Below, piece after piece: positions 1 through 12,605 of a stretch of DNA of 64,000 nucleotides; position 1 is the stretch's first letter, and each line of letters opens with the position of its first letter. A program made the position numbers and the translations under genes. The notes beneath the pieces were generated by a model that saw nothing but the letters and a program-made list of their open reading frames with translations, had not been told where the DNA came from and ran no database searches. Location of the stretch: NCBI GenBank assembly GCA_023101885.1, contig JALPQD010000241.1:2005001-2069000 (forward strand), given 5' to 3'. The DNA comes from Typhlomys cinereus. Its lineage: Eukaryota; Chordata; Mammalia; Rodentia; Platacanthomyidae.

Positions 1-426
1 ATTTTAATAGAACATAGAGATTTTTAGCCTCCATGTGAGTAGTAAAACAGCAAATTCCTTTCAGTAAGATGTGAATCTGAGAGTGGGAAAGAACAAATTA
101 TCAACAATGGCTATAAAGACTGCTTCTAGGATCTCTTTGTAAATTTTAATGTAGGTGTTTAAACACTGGGGGAGGAAGGAACTATTCTCTCCTCTATGTA
201 TTTCAATGGACAAACATTTAAAGGCTCCAAGAAGGGATAGCCAATTAAGTAGAAAGAAAATAAGTAGCAAGTGATAACAAACACCATCTTATTGCCTTTA
301 AAAGAAATTTTAAAAATCAGCTAGAAGCAACAAATTGTTTGACAACAACAGAAATTATTATAATAACTGCCACTAAAAGATATACAGATGAAGACTGTAA
401 GGGGGGAAGTCTCTTTACAAAAACTT

Positions 427-473
427 AAAACAACTCTTTCTGTGGAGCTTCAAAACAACTCTTTCTGTGGAGG
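427..473. repeat. Two-copy 25-bp tandem duplication
   Basis: AAAACAACTCTTTCTGTGGA starts at 427 and again at 452. Confidence 0.93.
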
Positions 474-489
474 CAGAAGCTCCTGGGCC

Positions 490-650
490 ACTTGTGCAGA
501 GGACAGAGGATGACTTTCAGCACCTGCTTCTCTCCTTCAACTGTGTGAGCAGAATGGGATCAAGTTCCCTCCTTTAACCATGTGAGCAAACGGATCGAGT
601 CCAGGCTCCATGGGAGCTTTGCAGAGCTACCTCACCAGAAACAGAGCTCA
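490..650 (-). mobile_element. B3/B2-like SINE, diverged, reverse
   Basis: CTCTCCTTCAACTGTGTGAG and CTTTAACCATGTGAGCAAAC with ATCGAGTCCAGGCTCC and GCTACCTCACC resemble the reverse complement of the tRNA-related head of B3/B2. The copy is diverged and the call is tentative. Confidence 0.4.
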
Positions 651-719
651 TGAACCAAGCACGCAAATGTCTTTTTCCCCCCTGAAATCACCAGCAGCTT
701 TGTGAAATAAAAAGGAGGA

Positions 720-800
720 ATCCCACCACTTCAGAAATGGAGGCAGAAGGGTAGAAGTTCAAGGTCAGTCCTCTCTATAGAGACCTTATCTAAAGCATAA
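720..800 (+). mobile_element. B1-like SINE fragment
   Basis: AGAAATGGAGGCAGAAGGGT, AGAAGTTCAAGGTCAGTCCT and a short A-rich end resemble the middle and right part of B1. Confidence 0.5.
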
Positions 801-3212
801 AAAAGGAAGGAGAAAGAAGAACAGAGGAGGTGATGATGACAGAATTTCAATGAGAAAAACTGATGGCTGAATCTCTTGACCATGTCTTCTGAAACAAGAC
901 TGTATTGGTGGCAACAGCATTTACTGTTTACCTCTTATTCTCCAAGAACTCCATATATACTATATTGTTTATTCCCAATAGAAAAGCCAGAAGGCAGCAC
1001 ACAGCTGTGGCTTAAGCTATTCAGGAGGCTGAAGAAGATTTCAAAATGAGCTTGACAACACAGTGTTATCTATCTTCAGAATGAGACTCAGAAATACAAA
1101 GATGATTAGGGAAGAGAAACACTGTAAGGAAAGTACTACTTTCTACAGACAAGGACATCACAAAGCATACAAAGCTAAACTTCACTGTTCACAAGGTCAC
1201 ATGATCAATGGGCTTACATTAGATTCTACTCTGGAAGGCTTCCTAATTTCTTCTACAAATCTTATTCTTCCTCTTGAGAGATCCCATAAATTAAGAAAGA
1301 AACAAAACTAATGCTAAATGAATCTAATGAAATAAATGGGGAGAGGATAAACTAAAACTTGTGAAAAAACGTTAAGGGTCCATTACCCATCATCAATATT
1401 CTTATATTTGATTCTAAGTACATGTTAAAAGACAAAAAATGTTATGACATATGGCCCTACACATATGTTATGTCCTTGTTTTAGAAAGCATACATTCAAA
1501 GTAGATCACTGCTTTGAACAGACACAATTTCTTTATCACTGTTTTAACATAGCTGTTATTAAGTGTTTTTTCACTACAGAAACATTTTTCAAACATTAGA
1601 ATAAAAAGACATAATACAGAGACCAAAGTCTGGATATTGACAAATGCTGTCCAAGTATTCTTCAGAATGATCATGCATAGGGATTCAAGATCTGTTCTTT
1701 ATAGCCTGCTCTTAAGGTGTGAATCACAATTCACATGCCTCAAAGCCTCTTCTGGATTATGACCGCCCCCAAGTGTTTCTCAGGCAAATGGATATGTTAC
1801 CTTGCTTTACACACTTCCCTTCCAATGATGTGGTAGCTCAAAGCAAACACTCTCAAAACCGAATAAACTAAGATGATTAGGACAAACTGGAAAATTGAGG
1901 CTGAAGAACCTGTTACATAAGCAAAACCACCTAAGCTCAGACCCCCAAATGTCATTTAAAATTTCTGGAAGGCAGAGCCTGGAATCTCCAGAGCCAAATG
2001 ATTGGCCATATTGGCCCTATCAACAAGCTTTGGCTTTAATTAGAGACTTTGTCCCCTGCTATTTCCAAAATTAGGGTATGATCCATCCTACTTCAACTCC
2101 TGTGGCTCACAGAATCTTATAGTTTCTGGGATCCAAATCAATCAGTCAAATCCCACACTAACTGAACTCTCTTTACCTATACCTAACCTTCCCTATAGTT
2201 CTACTTTGAAGTACTGTGTTCCTTAAAATGATGTCCCCACTCTATGACAGTCTGCCCAATACTCATTGATACTGCCTACTAGTCTGCCGCTAAGTAGATA
2301 ATAAACTTCTTAAAAGCAACAATCATTTCTTTAATTTTTCTCTACAGTGCCAAAAGCAGTATGAGACATTCAAAGGGCAAATAAGTAACAGCTTATGTAT
2401 TCTTCCACAACCACAATCCTAAGCCTTTCCCAATGGTTGACTAAATTCAGTTATTAAATAATAAAAGGGGGGGGGTCAGTTCTAACATACATAAAAATGA
2501 GTGCTCTTATAAACAAACTTTTGATTTAAAAGAATAAAAGTCACCCTTGGCCCTACACAGACACACATAGTCAAGTGCCCTATGGTACACATATACAGCA
2601 CATACATGCAAAAAAATTTATAAAAAAATGAAAAGATCAAAGTCCTAACCAAATGCCCTTCTAAAAAAGAAATGTTCAAAATAACTGTTAAGTTTAGGAA
2701 AAACATGAATCTCATATAAATTGTACATGCATTGCTTTAGGAAATTACTTGCTCCTTTTTTTTTTTTTCCTCTTCACAGCAAAAAAAGAACAACTCTAGT
2801 ACAATCATTCCATCAGACAAGCCAATAAGTGATTCAGTTTCCCACGGAAGCCTTGCCTCATCCCCGCCAGCAAGCACACCACAGTGCAGTCATGTTTTCC
2901 GAAAATGTAGAGGTGCAACTTGCTCTTTTTCATCAGTTGTCCAAAAACAAAGCAAAAGGAAACAGAAAAATCTGCCATGGGGCAGGGAGAAGCCTCACTG
3001 TATAAAATACTGGGGTCCAGTCATTCTGGAATTTATGAATTCCCAGAATAATAAATATGATTCAACTCACTTAGACACTACTATGTGCATCCTTTGATTA
3101 TTTTATCTATAAGTTACATTAAAAAGTTCTAGAAATTTTTAAACAACTGTAATGAAACTGTTTATTCACATTAAAGTATGAAAAGGTACTTAGAAAGGGC
3201 TTAAAAGGGAGG

Positions 3213-3350
3213 GAAGCCAGACATGGTAGCACACTCCTTTAGCTAAGCCATGTGGGTAAAAGCAGGAGAATCAGAAGTTCAAGGTCATTTTCAGCTGTTC
3301 AAGACCAGCTTCCCCCACAACTCCTCAAAAAAAAAAAAAAAAAAAAAATC
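3213..3350 (+). mobile_element. B1-like SINE
   Basis: The sequence GCCAGACATGGTAGCACACTC, then AGCAGGAGAATCAGAAGTTC, AAGGTCATTTTCAGC and CAAGACCAGCTT matches a diverged 7SL-derived B1 and ends in a 23-base A tail. Confidence 0.8.
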
Positions 3351-4799
3351 AATGAGGTTGACTCAGAGATCTTGTTCACGAGAATACATTACTAACTCCT
3401 GATCTTCCTCAAAGACTTGTGCCAAGTAACAGAACATGGCAGTAAGGGTCTCGTTACGAACGAAACAAAGAAAACTTGGCATTGCAAGGCACTAATGAGC
3501 TTTCCTACTTTACCCACATCTACCCCTTACCTCTGAAACAGTTATTAAGTACCAGTGTAAGACTAAGGTCAAACAAGAAGGGTAACTTCCGCAATAGCAG
3601 TTGTTACCATCTCTATTCAATGAAACCAGTGTGTCTAAAGAATTTTCAGTGGCTTCACAGAAGCCTGAGCGGCCTATGGGAGAAAGGGAAGGGTGAGCCA
3701 ATGACAAAAGCTATAAAGCACAGTCTTAAAAACTTTATATATTAAACTAGATGGATATTTCTTTTAATGGGTACAGCTACAGCAGCAATTGTGAGAAAAC
3801 CAAGATTTAATTAATTTTCTTGACCCAAAGAAGAAAAAACAGCCTTAGACAAAGAGAAAAACAATCAAATGGGCTTGATGTGAAGCAGACACAGCACCAG
3901 GCTTCAGCACTGGCGAGGGAGGAAGGCCAGAGCTCTGTTTTCCTTGTTTCTATCATTTCATTAGGGAAACCTAATAACCCCTAAGAAGGAACACAGTCTA
4001 TTGTATTGTGTGCAGAGAAATATGGACAGGAACTGCTCCGTTACAAAACAATCATGACACATGCATCACTCTCTGGAATTGGAATAAAAAGACTGATTCT
4101 CTACTTTAAGGAAACAATGCTGTCTAGGGGGAAAATGCCTGAAATGCTTCAGCAGAATTTTATGTAATATATAAAGGCTGGATGAAACCAGAAGTGAACA
4201 GCACAAGAGATTAGGCGTAGAGAGACTAAACAAGAGGTAATCCGTCCTCTCAGTCCCTCAGCCCAGGTTTTACTACCCATTTCTTTTCTTCCAACAAAGC
4301 TTCTTGAGACAGTCAATATCATGCTTTTACCCATGTTGGGAAACACCCTAATTTTATTACAATGCACACAAACAAAAGACCAATTTACTGTTGTAATCTT
4401 GGTTCAAATTGTCTAACAGGGGCATGCATACACTTTTCCTCTTCCTTGATGTCAAGTCTGGGACTTCCCACCATCTCTTACCTCACAAGGATGGAATGAC
4501 AGCAAAATGCCTACAGAATAAACATGGCTGCCTGTAGGTAGCGATGGAATACTAAATGTGTTCTGGAGTTTCTTCTTACCACACATCCAGATTTGTCCAG
4601 GTCCTGCTCTAGTCACAATCTCAAGAGTATTTCATAAGGTGTCCTGCTTCTGTTTGGCAGAAGAGGTCTAAGCCAAATATTCTGTCTGGAGATCCTTTTA
4701 CTTGAAAGGACTTTAGATGATAGATAGTCTAAGAGACTAGATATAATAGGAAAAAAATGGAAATTAAGTAAAATGAGAAAGAATGCTTAATAAACACAT

Positions 4800-5090
4800 C
4801 AACAAATGTCAGAAATAAAATTGACTGAGGTTACAGTCAGTAAAAGCAGGAGTGGTGGTATGAATTTGCAGTCTCAAATATGGAAAGGTAAAGCCAGGCA
4901 GACACCAGGGTCTCACTATCTAGCTAGCCAAGCCAACTTTGTGAGTTACAGATCAGTGAGAAATCCTGTCTCAAATAGAAATAAACAATGAGGCTGATAG
5001 CACCTGAGGAAGGATACCTGAGGCTGAGGTCTGGCTTCCATATGCACATGCACACATATTTAAAAACACACAAGAAAAGAAATAAAACTG
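4800..5090 (+). mobile_element. B3-like SINE, diverged
   Basis: AATCCTGTCTCAAATAG, GAGGCTGATAGCACCTGAGG, ATACCTGAGGCTGAGGTCTG and GCTTCCATATGCACATGCAC follow the body and tail order of B3/B2 elements. Confidence 0.6.
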
Positions 5091-5929
5091 GCAATAAGCA
5101 CATTTTAGAGAAGCTGTTATTTTCATAGCAACACAAGATAAACTGTTTCTGCTTTTTCTAGAACTACTAGGATATTTCCTGAGAAAAGGAAATGGCAGGC
5201 ATAAGGCTGTTCCATTTCTCGTATCATTCACTCATGTGGTGTTGCTGCCAACAAACATCAGTAAACAAACCCAGATTCTATGTGACTCATGTAGGCTGCT
5301 CATTTGGAACTAAACTAAAGATGCCTGCCTGGAAGACAGCAATTTTCATTAAATTTCTAGGATGGTAACATAAAAGTAACCAACAGGATAATAATAAACA
5401 TATATATAAAGAATAGCAACATACTTTAGAAAGAAAACAATAGGGGTAGAATTTAAAAATACATCTAGATCATACCATAGTGCAATTTGTACATGGCCCA
5501 GTTACAGACCTGCAAGAACCTATATCTGATTACAATCTGCTAAAAGAAACTCTAAAGCCACAGTGTAGCAGATGCAGAGTTTAATGACCACAACAGAGAT
5601 TAGTGCACATATTCAGCTGTATCCTTTCCATGATCTCCACAAAGTAAGGAGGTGGGAGTGAGAGCTCAAAATTCAGTGCAGAAGAGGACAGAGCAGCAGA
5701 GATGTTCTACTTAAGAATGTTCATGAAAAACAAATGCAGAATTGGGAGAATCACTGGAGAGGCCCACAGAGCACCTCTAACTTACATCAGAGACATGAGG
5801 TGACATTAAAAATGCTTGGAAATGGCAGCGTCCTGAACTTCCAACTTTAGAGGGCAGACCCCAGAAAGTCCAGAGCAAAGCAACAAGGAAGTAGAAGTCA
5901 CCCTTAGCCTCCACAGAAACACATACAGT

Positions 5930-5931
<2 letters not shown>

Positions 5932-5971
<40 letters not shown>
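5932..5971. repeat. (TC)n microsatellite
   Basis: About 20 TC units, directly after a B3-like CCTCCACAGAAACACATACA end. Confidence 0.95.
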
Positions 5972-5974
<3 letters not shown>

Positions 5975-6069
5975 CACATACACACAACCACTATCTAGGT
6001 ATAATAATTCTGAGGTACTTTCAAATTATTTAAGAAATAAGCCTTAGCATGCATAACTGAGTAGCATCA

Positions 6070-6165
6070 ATACCCCAGTTTATGAATGAGAAAACTTAGC
6101 ATCTATATAAATGAAGCAAAGTTACTCAGGAAGCAAACAGCTGAACTACAATTAAAACTAGTTAC
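6070..6165 (-). mobile_element. MIR fragment, reverse
   Basis: GTTTATGAATGAGAAAACTT, AGCAAAGTTACTCAGGAAGC and AACAGCTGAACTACAATT resemble the reverse MIR core. Confidence 0.5.
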
Positions 6166-6525
6166 TTAGCTTCTAAAATTTTTCTGTTTTGATTAACTAC
6201 TATTCTTGGTTATCAATATAACAAAGAGAGAAAGGACAAAAGATAAATTAGGAGTATGTGATGATATAGACAAAAATATGAAAAGATTCAAATTGTGTTT
6301 GCTTGATCTTTCCTTTTTTGACCTGGGAGGAGAAGACAAGAGGAGGATGTAGAGACTCTGCTGAAAATACATATATGATCTATGATTCAGCAATGCTTTT
6401 AAAATCAAGCAAAACAACACACTATTAAAAAAAAAAAAAAAAAAACTTGGAAGCCCCAAAGGGTAAGGGGACAGATTTGGAAGACATTTAAGGAAAAAAT
6501 GATCAATTAAAAATTTGCTTAAAGT

Positions 6526-6790
6526 GGGGCTGGAGAGGTGGCTCAGGGGTTAAGCCTCTGCCTGGCAGGCGGAAGGTCCCGAGTTCTGATCCTAGACCCC
6601 ACGTATAGACGCCAGGCGGAAGCGGGGGCGGCCTGTGTTTCTGGTCCTAGTAGGGTGAAGCCTGGGAATCCTGGGGCAGAGTAAACAAGGAGGTGGAGGC
6701 GTCCATGGTGGTTCCCGAATTCGTCCGTGATTCTACACACACACACACACACGCACACATGCACAATCGAATAAATAATAATAATAATAA
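6526..6790 (+). mobile_element. GC-rich tRNA-derived SINE, copy 1
   Basis: It starts GGGGCTGGAGAGGTGGCTCA, with an A-box-like GGCTCAGGGGTTAAG and a B-box-like GAGTTCTGATCC. A GC-rich body follows, reading CCCACGTATAGACGCC, then AAGCGGGGGCGGCCTG, with several CpGs intact. The copy ends in (CA)n, AATAAATAATAATAATAA and an A-rich tail. Four copies in this window are closely similar along their length, which suggests recent activity. It resembles rodent B2 in its first 30 bases only. Confidence 0.85.
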
Positions 6791-8175
6791 AAAGTTTTAA
6801 AAATTTACAACCAGATAGTTAAATTATATACATTTTCTCTGGGTAATTTTACACTACAGCAGCTTTGTCAATTATGACTCTCAAAAATTTGTAGACAGGT
6901 TTTTTTCCCTCCAACTACACTGAAACATCTGCAGAAGTAGCAACTGAAAAATTTCCTGGAAATTCTCCATTTCAGAACACTTTAATAGGAGTCTTTGAAA
7001 CTAACATGGAAAGGTATAGGAGTAAGTTTGCCTAGTGGTTGATGCTAGCTATAGGGTTGTACTCAAACAGAATAAGGGGAAGGGAAAGATTTTCTTAAAT
7101 GCCAATGTGTGCAAAGAAGACATACTAACAGTCAGAAAGAGGTCAATTTGCCTCTTGCAGACAGAAAGACCACAAATTACTTATGTATGTATAACAGCAG
7201 AGACTTTTTGAATTAACCTTGTAAAAAATAGGAACTCCTTCCTATTAGGGTGGGGCTGTATATGCTATTCTCAATGTAAGGGTTATGAACTGGCAGCTTT
7301 GTTACCTGTGGTTGCCATATTTTCTTTTGCAATTGAGAATGATGGCTCTGGAACAGGGGAGCAGAAGAGATTTTAATCAAACTCCTAGCGGTGTGGAGGC
7401 AAAAGCTTGTCCCCTTGGGATAAGAGAAAGAAAATAGTGTTCACAGTAAAAATAACAAAAAGACATGGAATTCAAGACTTTAATAGGATGTCATCCAACA
7501 CTACATTGCAATGGTCACAAATCTGTGGACACACATGCTAATATTAATACTGCTGCAAAAACGGCTAAGAATGGAAATTCTGTTAATTTGATGAAATGTG
7601 TCACTATGAAAAAGAGAACCTATTTTTCCTTTTAAAAATATTTTATTTATCTTATTTGAAACTGGGGTAGTACACACATGCGTACTCCACACATGTGGAA
7701 ATTGGAGAACAACACTCTAGAATTGGTCTTTCTTATGGGTTCCCAGGAATCCATCTCAAGTTGCCAGGTTTGTGAGTCTTCATTAACGTAATCCTCAACA
7801 TATGGAAATTTATATTTGTCTTTAACCATATTTGTTCTTGAGTGTTTAGCTGCTAGGTCCCTGGGCATCTTGACAAGATAAACTGGCTTTCAAGATTAAC
7901 TATTCCATATGGCTAATAACGTTTGCAGGAAAAGGAATTATCTCAGAAATATCTTAATTACAGATACAAGTTCTTAAATTTGGCATTCCTTTATAAAGAG
8001 AAGATCCATATTACATGTGGAGATATTAGTTTACAGCACAGGACAGAAACAGGGAAATCTCCACTGTTCCATGTTCTCACCATATGTGGTCTTAGATGGT
8101 TTCTTTTCTAGATATACAAATTCAGTGCCATCTCCTGCTTCCCATTTGGCAGGTGGTACTATACATTTTTCATAC

Positions 8176-8228
8176 AGACGAAGAGGAGGAAGGAGAAAAA
8201 ACAGGAGAGGGAGAAAGTGGAAGAGGTC
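8176..8228. repeat. Polypurine tract
   Basis: GACGAAGAGGAGGAAGGAG and AGGAGAGGGAGAAAGTGGAA: almost all A and G for 50 bases apart from one C and one T. Confidence 0.8.
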
Positions 8229-9788
8229 ATCAAAAGAAATCTAATGCTAATTTTTATACCCAAAGCAAGCTCTTAAGTTAAATATCATCTTAGTAATGTT
8301 TAGATACAGCTAAACAATAATAATAGCATAAAACTAATTTTAAAAATTAGACAGCTTAGATCCTGAAATGCTGTGAAAATTTTCTTCAGCTATCACTGAA
8401 AGCATGAGTATGAAATGCAGTGGGTTTAGAATTTTAGTATACAGCAAAGCATCAGTCAAGGACACTTTGCTTGCTTAAAAAAAAAATCCACACTACATAA
8501 ATTAGATTTCTGAAGTACACTGTCAGATGACTCTTCAGAAAACAAAAGTATAATGGAAATACTTAGCACAGAAATGGACTCTAGTCCAGCTGATGGTTAA
8601 CTAATTGTGAAACAAATCAAGACACTTAATTATCCTAAAGGCCTTTCCTCAAAATAAAATAAATAAAATAAAATGATTTTTAAAAAAGGTATTGGATGAT
8701 CTTTTAGATTTCTTCAAATTGTAAGGGTCTTCAAAATAAAACAAGCTACATATATCCTGACTAATTTCATAATGCTATTCCTAAGGCTTAGATAACATAA
8801 GTTTATTAAGCAATAACTGAACTGAACCATCCAATTCTTATTATTACCTAAAGGAGTGACTAGGATAACAGAATCTGAAATTATTAAATTAAATGATAAG
8901 AGTAAGCTGAAGCTGTACTTATGTGCCAGACAGTTAAGAATTTGATACATATGCATATAGGCATGCAACAAAAGGTAATCTAGATCTTGAATTTGGAAAA
9001 GAATGAAACAGGAGGCAAATGATAAATATTAAACTAACTACTATTAAAATCTTGGCATTACTTAACAAATATTTAAGCATAAAGAGATTAATGTGAATTA
9101 ATAGTGTGCACTGTTGGCTTTGACTCCTGTTATTATAAACAACTTTTAACTGAGAGAGTTAAAGAAATCTGCAGCACTTAACTTATTTTTCCTGAAAACA
9201 AAATATTAATTGTGACATTGCCTAATTCTTTTGTGAACTATGAGTTTAAAGCATTTCTCTGTTAGTGAGGCTTAAGATGACAGTGAGCAGGATAAGGAAG
9301 AAATTACTCCGTGGCTTGTTATGACAATCTCAATCAGACGATTTAACTTTTCCCTTTAAAACAGATTTAGCATGTACATTTACTAGGAAATTGCCACAAA
9401 TTCCCCAATATTCTAGTCTTGCAGGTCATCAGACAGATGTATTTGCTTTGCTTTCCATGTGGACCAGAACGAGTCAAGAAAACATTAATGGTTTGGTGAT
9501 GAAATAACTGGCCTATACTCAAGGCTAGCACACAGCCTAGACATGTCACAAAGCTCCGATTAAATAACATGAAACAAATACTACTCCACCCTCAAGTACA
9601 ATAACAAATCCAGTCAACACTTTTCCAAATACAGACACTAGAAGGTTAAGGCTAAAATGATGACTAGAGATGAGAAAACTGAATTATGCAGAGGCAAAGA
9701 CAAAAATCTAGTTCAGGACAGATAGAACTAAACTCTCTACCCTAACTTATATAGTTTAGTAATTAGAGGTTTCATTAGAGAACAATTT

Positions 9789-9925
9789 TTTGTTTGTTTT
9801 GTTTTGTTGAGACACAGTCTCAGTGTATGTAGCCTAGGTCATTATGTGGCCTTAAATTCACTGCAATCCTCCTGCCTCAGCCTCCCAAGTACTGGTATTA
9901 TAGTACTGCACCACCATAACCAATA
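9789..9925 (-). mobile_element. B1-like SINE, reverse
   Basis: A T-rich head (TTTGTTTTGTTTTGTTGAGACA) is followed by GTCTCAGTGTATGTAGCC, CCTCCTGCCTCAGCCTCCCA and GTACTGGTATTATAG. This is the reverse complement of a 7SL-derived B1. Confidence 0.85.
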
Positions 9926-11574
9926 TAATAAAGTAACTTTTAAATAACAAGCCAGTAGAGAGGAGAATGGAAGAAGAAATCTACCTGTTTCCTCTTGATT
10001 TTCATAACTTGGTGAACAAGGTTTCTTTTGGCCAGGGGTTTACACCACTACCAGTAACCTACCACCTTTTCCACCTTTTTTATATAGCCCATGAGGGAAA
10101 AAAAAATCTTAGAACTCATTTTAAGTATTTGGGATATAAAAAGCTGAAGAAAATCAGTAAGAAATTCAAATTTTAATGTCTATGAATAAGGTTTATGAAA
10201 GTACAGATGCCCTCATTTATGTACTGTCCATGTCATTTTGTAGCAGCAGAGGTGACAAGCTATGGAGAGAATTACATCCTACAAAGTCTACAACTTCACT
10301 GTAGAACTCTGCTCTCTCCTAACCCAGTAAAAACCTGTCTAAAGAATATATAAAGAGTTAAGTCAGAAAAGAAACTGCAACACAAGGAAAAAAAAATTAA
10401 AGTGTTCATACTTTATCCTTTCAAGTCATTGCAATAGGGCAGCTATGTCACACAGCATAAGGAGAAGAGATAATAGTTACATTTGACATTCCATCAACAA
10501 TACTATCATCACGAAAACCTCCACTATTTAAACCTGAAAAATTTCAAAGCTGAAAATCTTATCAGCATAGTCCAGGTGGAAGCAGATACAAGACATAAGA
10601 AACAGAGATTCCCCAGTAAGTAAGACACAAATTCATTCCAAGCCTCTATAAGATGCTCTGCCAATATCAGGGCCAGAGTTTATTTAATAAAGAGGCAATG
10701 AGTCCTGTTTAGTCTGACGTTAGAAATCAAGCCATAAATGAAAAAGCCATAAATGCTTCTTCCACCTGAGTCCTAGGCTAGAGATGTGATTCATCTAGCA
10801 CTGTTCTTTCATATGAAAATGGAAGTATTTTCCTCTCAATTCTTAAAACTACAGGGGAAAATAAGGTATAAGGAAAGGGGAAAACAAATGGTGTCATCTG
10901 AACTGAAGGGTTCTGAGTTTGTTTCTTTTTTGAGAGGTTTCTGGAACAAAGACACATACTATGCACAGTGCCTTCTCCCCGGCCCCTTGCGACAAGAGCA
11001 ACATGTATGTGAAAATATGCATATTATACAAGTACCCACCTAAGCACTAGTTATGAGTATTTCTTGCAGCAGCCACTAGTTGTGAATATTTCCTGCAGTG
11101 GGTTAGAGAGGCCAGCACCTCTAAACCACTCCAACCCAATAAGAACAGGCTTCTTTATCACTGTGTACACTTCAAGCAATTTGAGATGGTATAGTTCTCT
11201 TTACCTACTACAGTAACTTAAATTTTAAAAATGCCAGTTAGTCCACTGAAGAGCAGAAATAGTCTAGCCATGGAAGTCGGACTTTCTAAGGGCAGATAAG
11301 TACTTCATTAATTTGTTTGTCAGCTTTCTAAAAGCTTTCCTTTGACCTGCAGAAAATCTAAAGCCTAGAACGCTACATTCTCTTGATAACCTTGTTTCTC
11401 TGTTTTGAAAGTTATTAGCTTTAAACCAGAAGAAAATAAAATCGTGAGACTGAAGAAAAACAGTTTTTAAAACTCACTAAATAAAAAATATGGAATTACT
11501 TACTATAAGGCCCAGCAATTTAACTATCAGATACATAACATGTCTACATAAATATGTGTGTGTGAACACATCTG

Positions 11575-11576
<2 letters not shown>

Positions 11577-11613
<37 letters not shown>
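11577..11613. repeat. (TG)n microsatellite
   Basis: About 18 uninterrupted TG units. Confidence 0.95.
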
Positions 11614-11615
<2 letters not shown>

Positions 11616-12477
11616 ACAGAAACAGGATGATATTAAACAGTCAAAAACTAAAAGTACTCCAAATACATCTGGCAATGAAAAGTGAGTAACAATGATAATG
11701 CTATAACATGGATGAACTTCAAAATACTATGCTAACTCACCGAAACCAAGGAGCATACATTATATACAGAATTCCATTTATATAAAGTTTAAAAACAGAC
11801 AAATGTGCAAAAGGAGGAGGTCGGTTAGCGCCTGCCAGTAGCTGAGTGGAGGGACAAGCAAGAAGGATGACTCCAAGTGAACACTGAGGTCTGAGATGAT
11901 AATCTTGTCACATTAAGTACATAAGCAGCAGCAGTTGTATAACTGTGCAAATACATCGAAAAACTGTCATACTCTACTGAAATGAGTGGATTTAATTTAA
12001 TGGGAATTATTTCCCAAAAAAACTGCTATAAAAAAATCTTACTCAACTTTTTTTCTTTATTGATAATAGCATTCTTCATATTTTGGGTGTAGTTGCCAAA
12101 ACCTATATTATAAAATTTACTTTTGGTGCTACCGATTTCTATATAAAGAAAGAATCAGATTTAAGAAGGTTCATAGATTCCTTTTCTGATAATTCGCATT
12201 GTGTGTCACTACAAAATATGATGAACTTTGAAATCTTGAGTTCACAGGGAAATGATTTTTATTCTGATTTCCACAAGACTAATGAATGTAGGAAAGCTTA
12301 TTCTAGAAATCTGCTGTGAGGTACATACCATCAATAGCAGTTCAACAGTGACAATGTACCTTCATGTCAGTAACATTAAAAAAAAAAAAAAGGCAAAAAC
12401 TTGCTGTGTTCCCAAACCCATAATAAAAACCGAAACCATAAATCAGAAAGGCAAACCAAGCTAAACACACCACTTAC

Positions 12478-12605
12478 CACCTCGGTCCCAGAGACTTCCT
12501 TAGCCTTAGGTGTAGCAGCTCCATTTCCCAGCACTACCACTTCAGAAGGTGCTCTGGTCTTACTCAAAAAGTCCACTTCATCTTCAGCATTAGCATCTGG
12601 CATTT
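12478..12605 (-). CDS. AKAP13: AKAP13 short coding exon following the long exon (last in window)
   Basis: The acceptor is GTTCACTTCAG|AAATGCC and the donor is GAGGTG|GTAAGTG. The 128-base exon enters in phase 1 and leaves in phase 0. It encodes MPDANAEDEVDFLSKTRAP, SEVVVLGNGAAT and KEVSGTEV. The block MPD-AEDEVDF is the AKAP13 sequence that follows the long exon. If the donor were ignored, the frame would stay open for about 30 more codons into the intron. The exon leading into the Brx/Lbc part was not found downstream in 1-12477. Confidence 0.92.

Larger units (their letters stand above)
1..12477 (-). other. AKAP13: AKAP13 intron, 3' of the last exon in the window
   Basis: This stretch shows no coding exon that I can support; all open frames are under 100 codons and none resembles AKAP13. 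It holds B1- and B3-like SINE pieces near 490-800, 3213 and 9789, a B3-like SINE at 4800, the GC-rich SINE at 6526, a MIR piece at 6070, a (TC)n tract at 5932, a polypurine tract near 8176, an (AAAAT)-like run at 8652 and a (TG)n tract at 11577. Much of the remainder is AT-rich and unclassified. Confidence 0.7.

Noticed and set aside
5777..5991. Frames with long Arg-Glu repeats
   Set aside because: They are translations of the (TC)n microsatellite.
6526..6600. Functional tRNA gene
   Set aside because: A- and B-box-like motifs are present, but the sequence is a SINE head with no cloverleaf-compatible arms and a retroposon tail.
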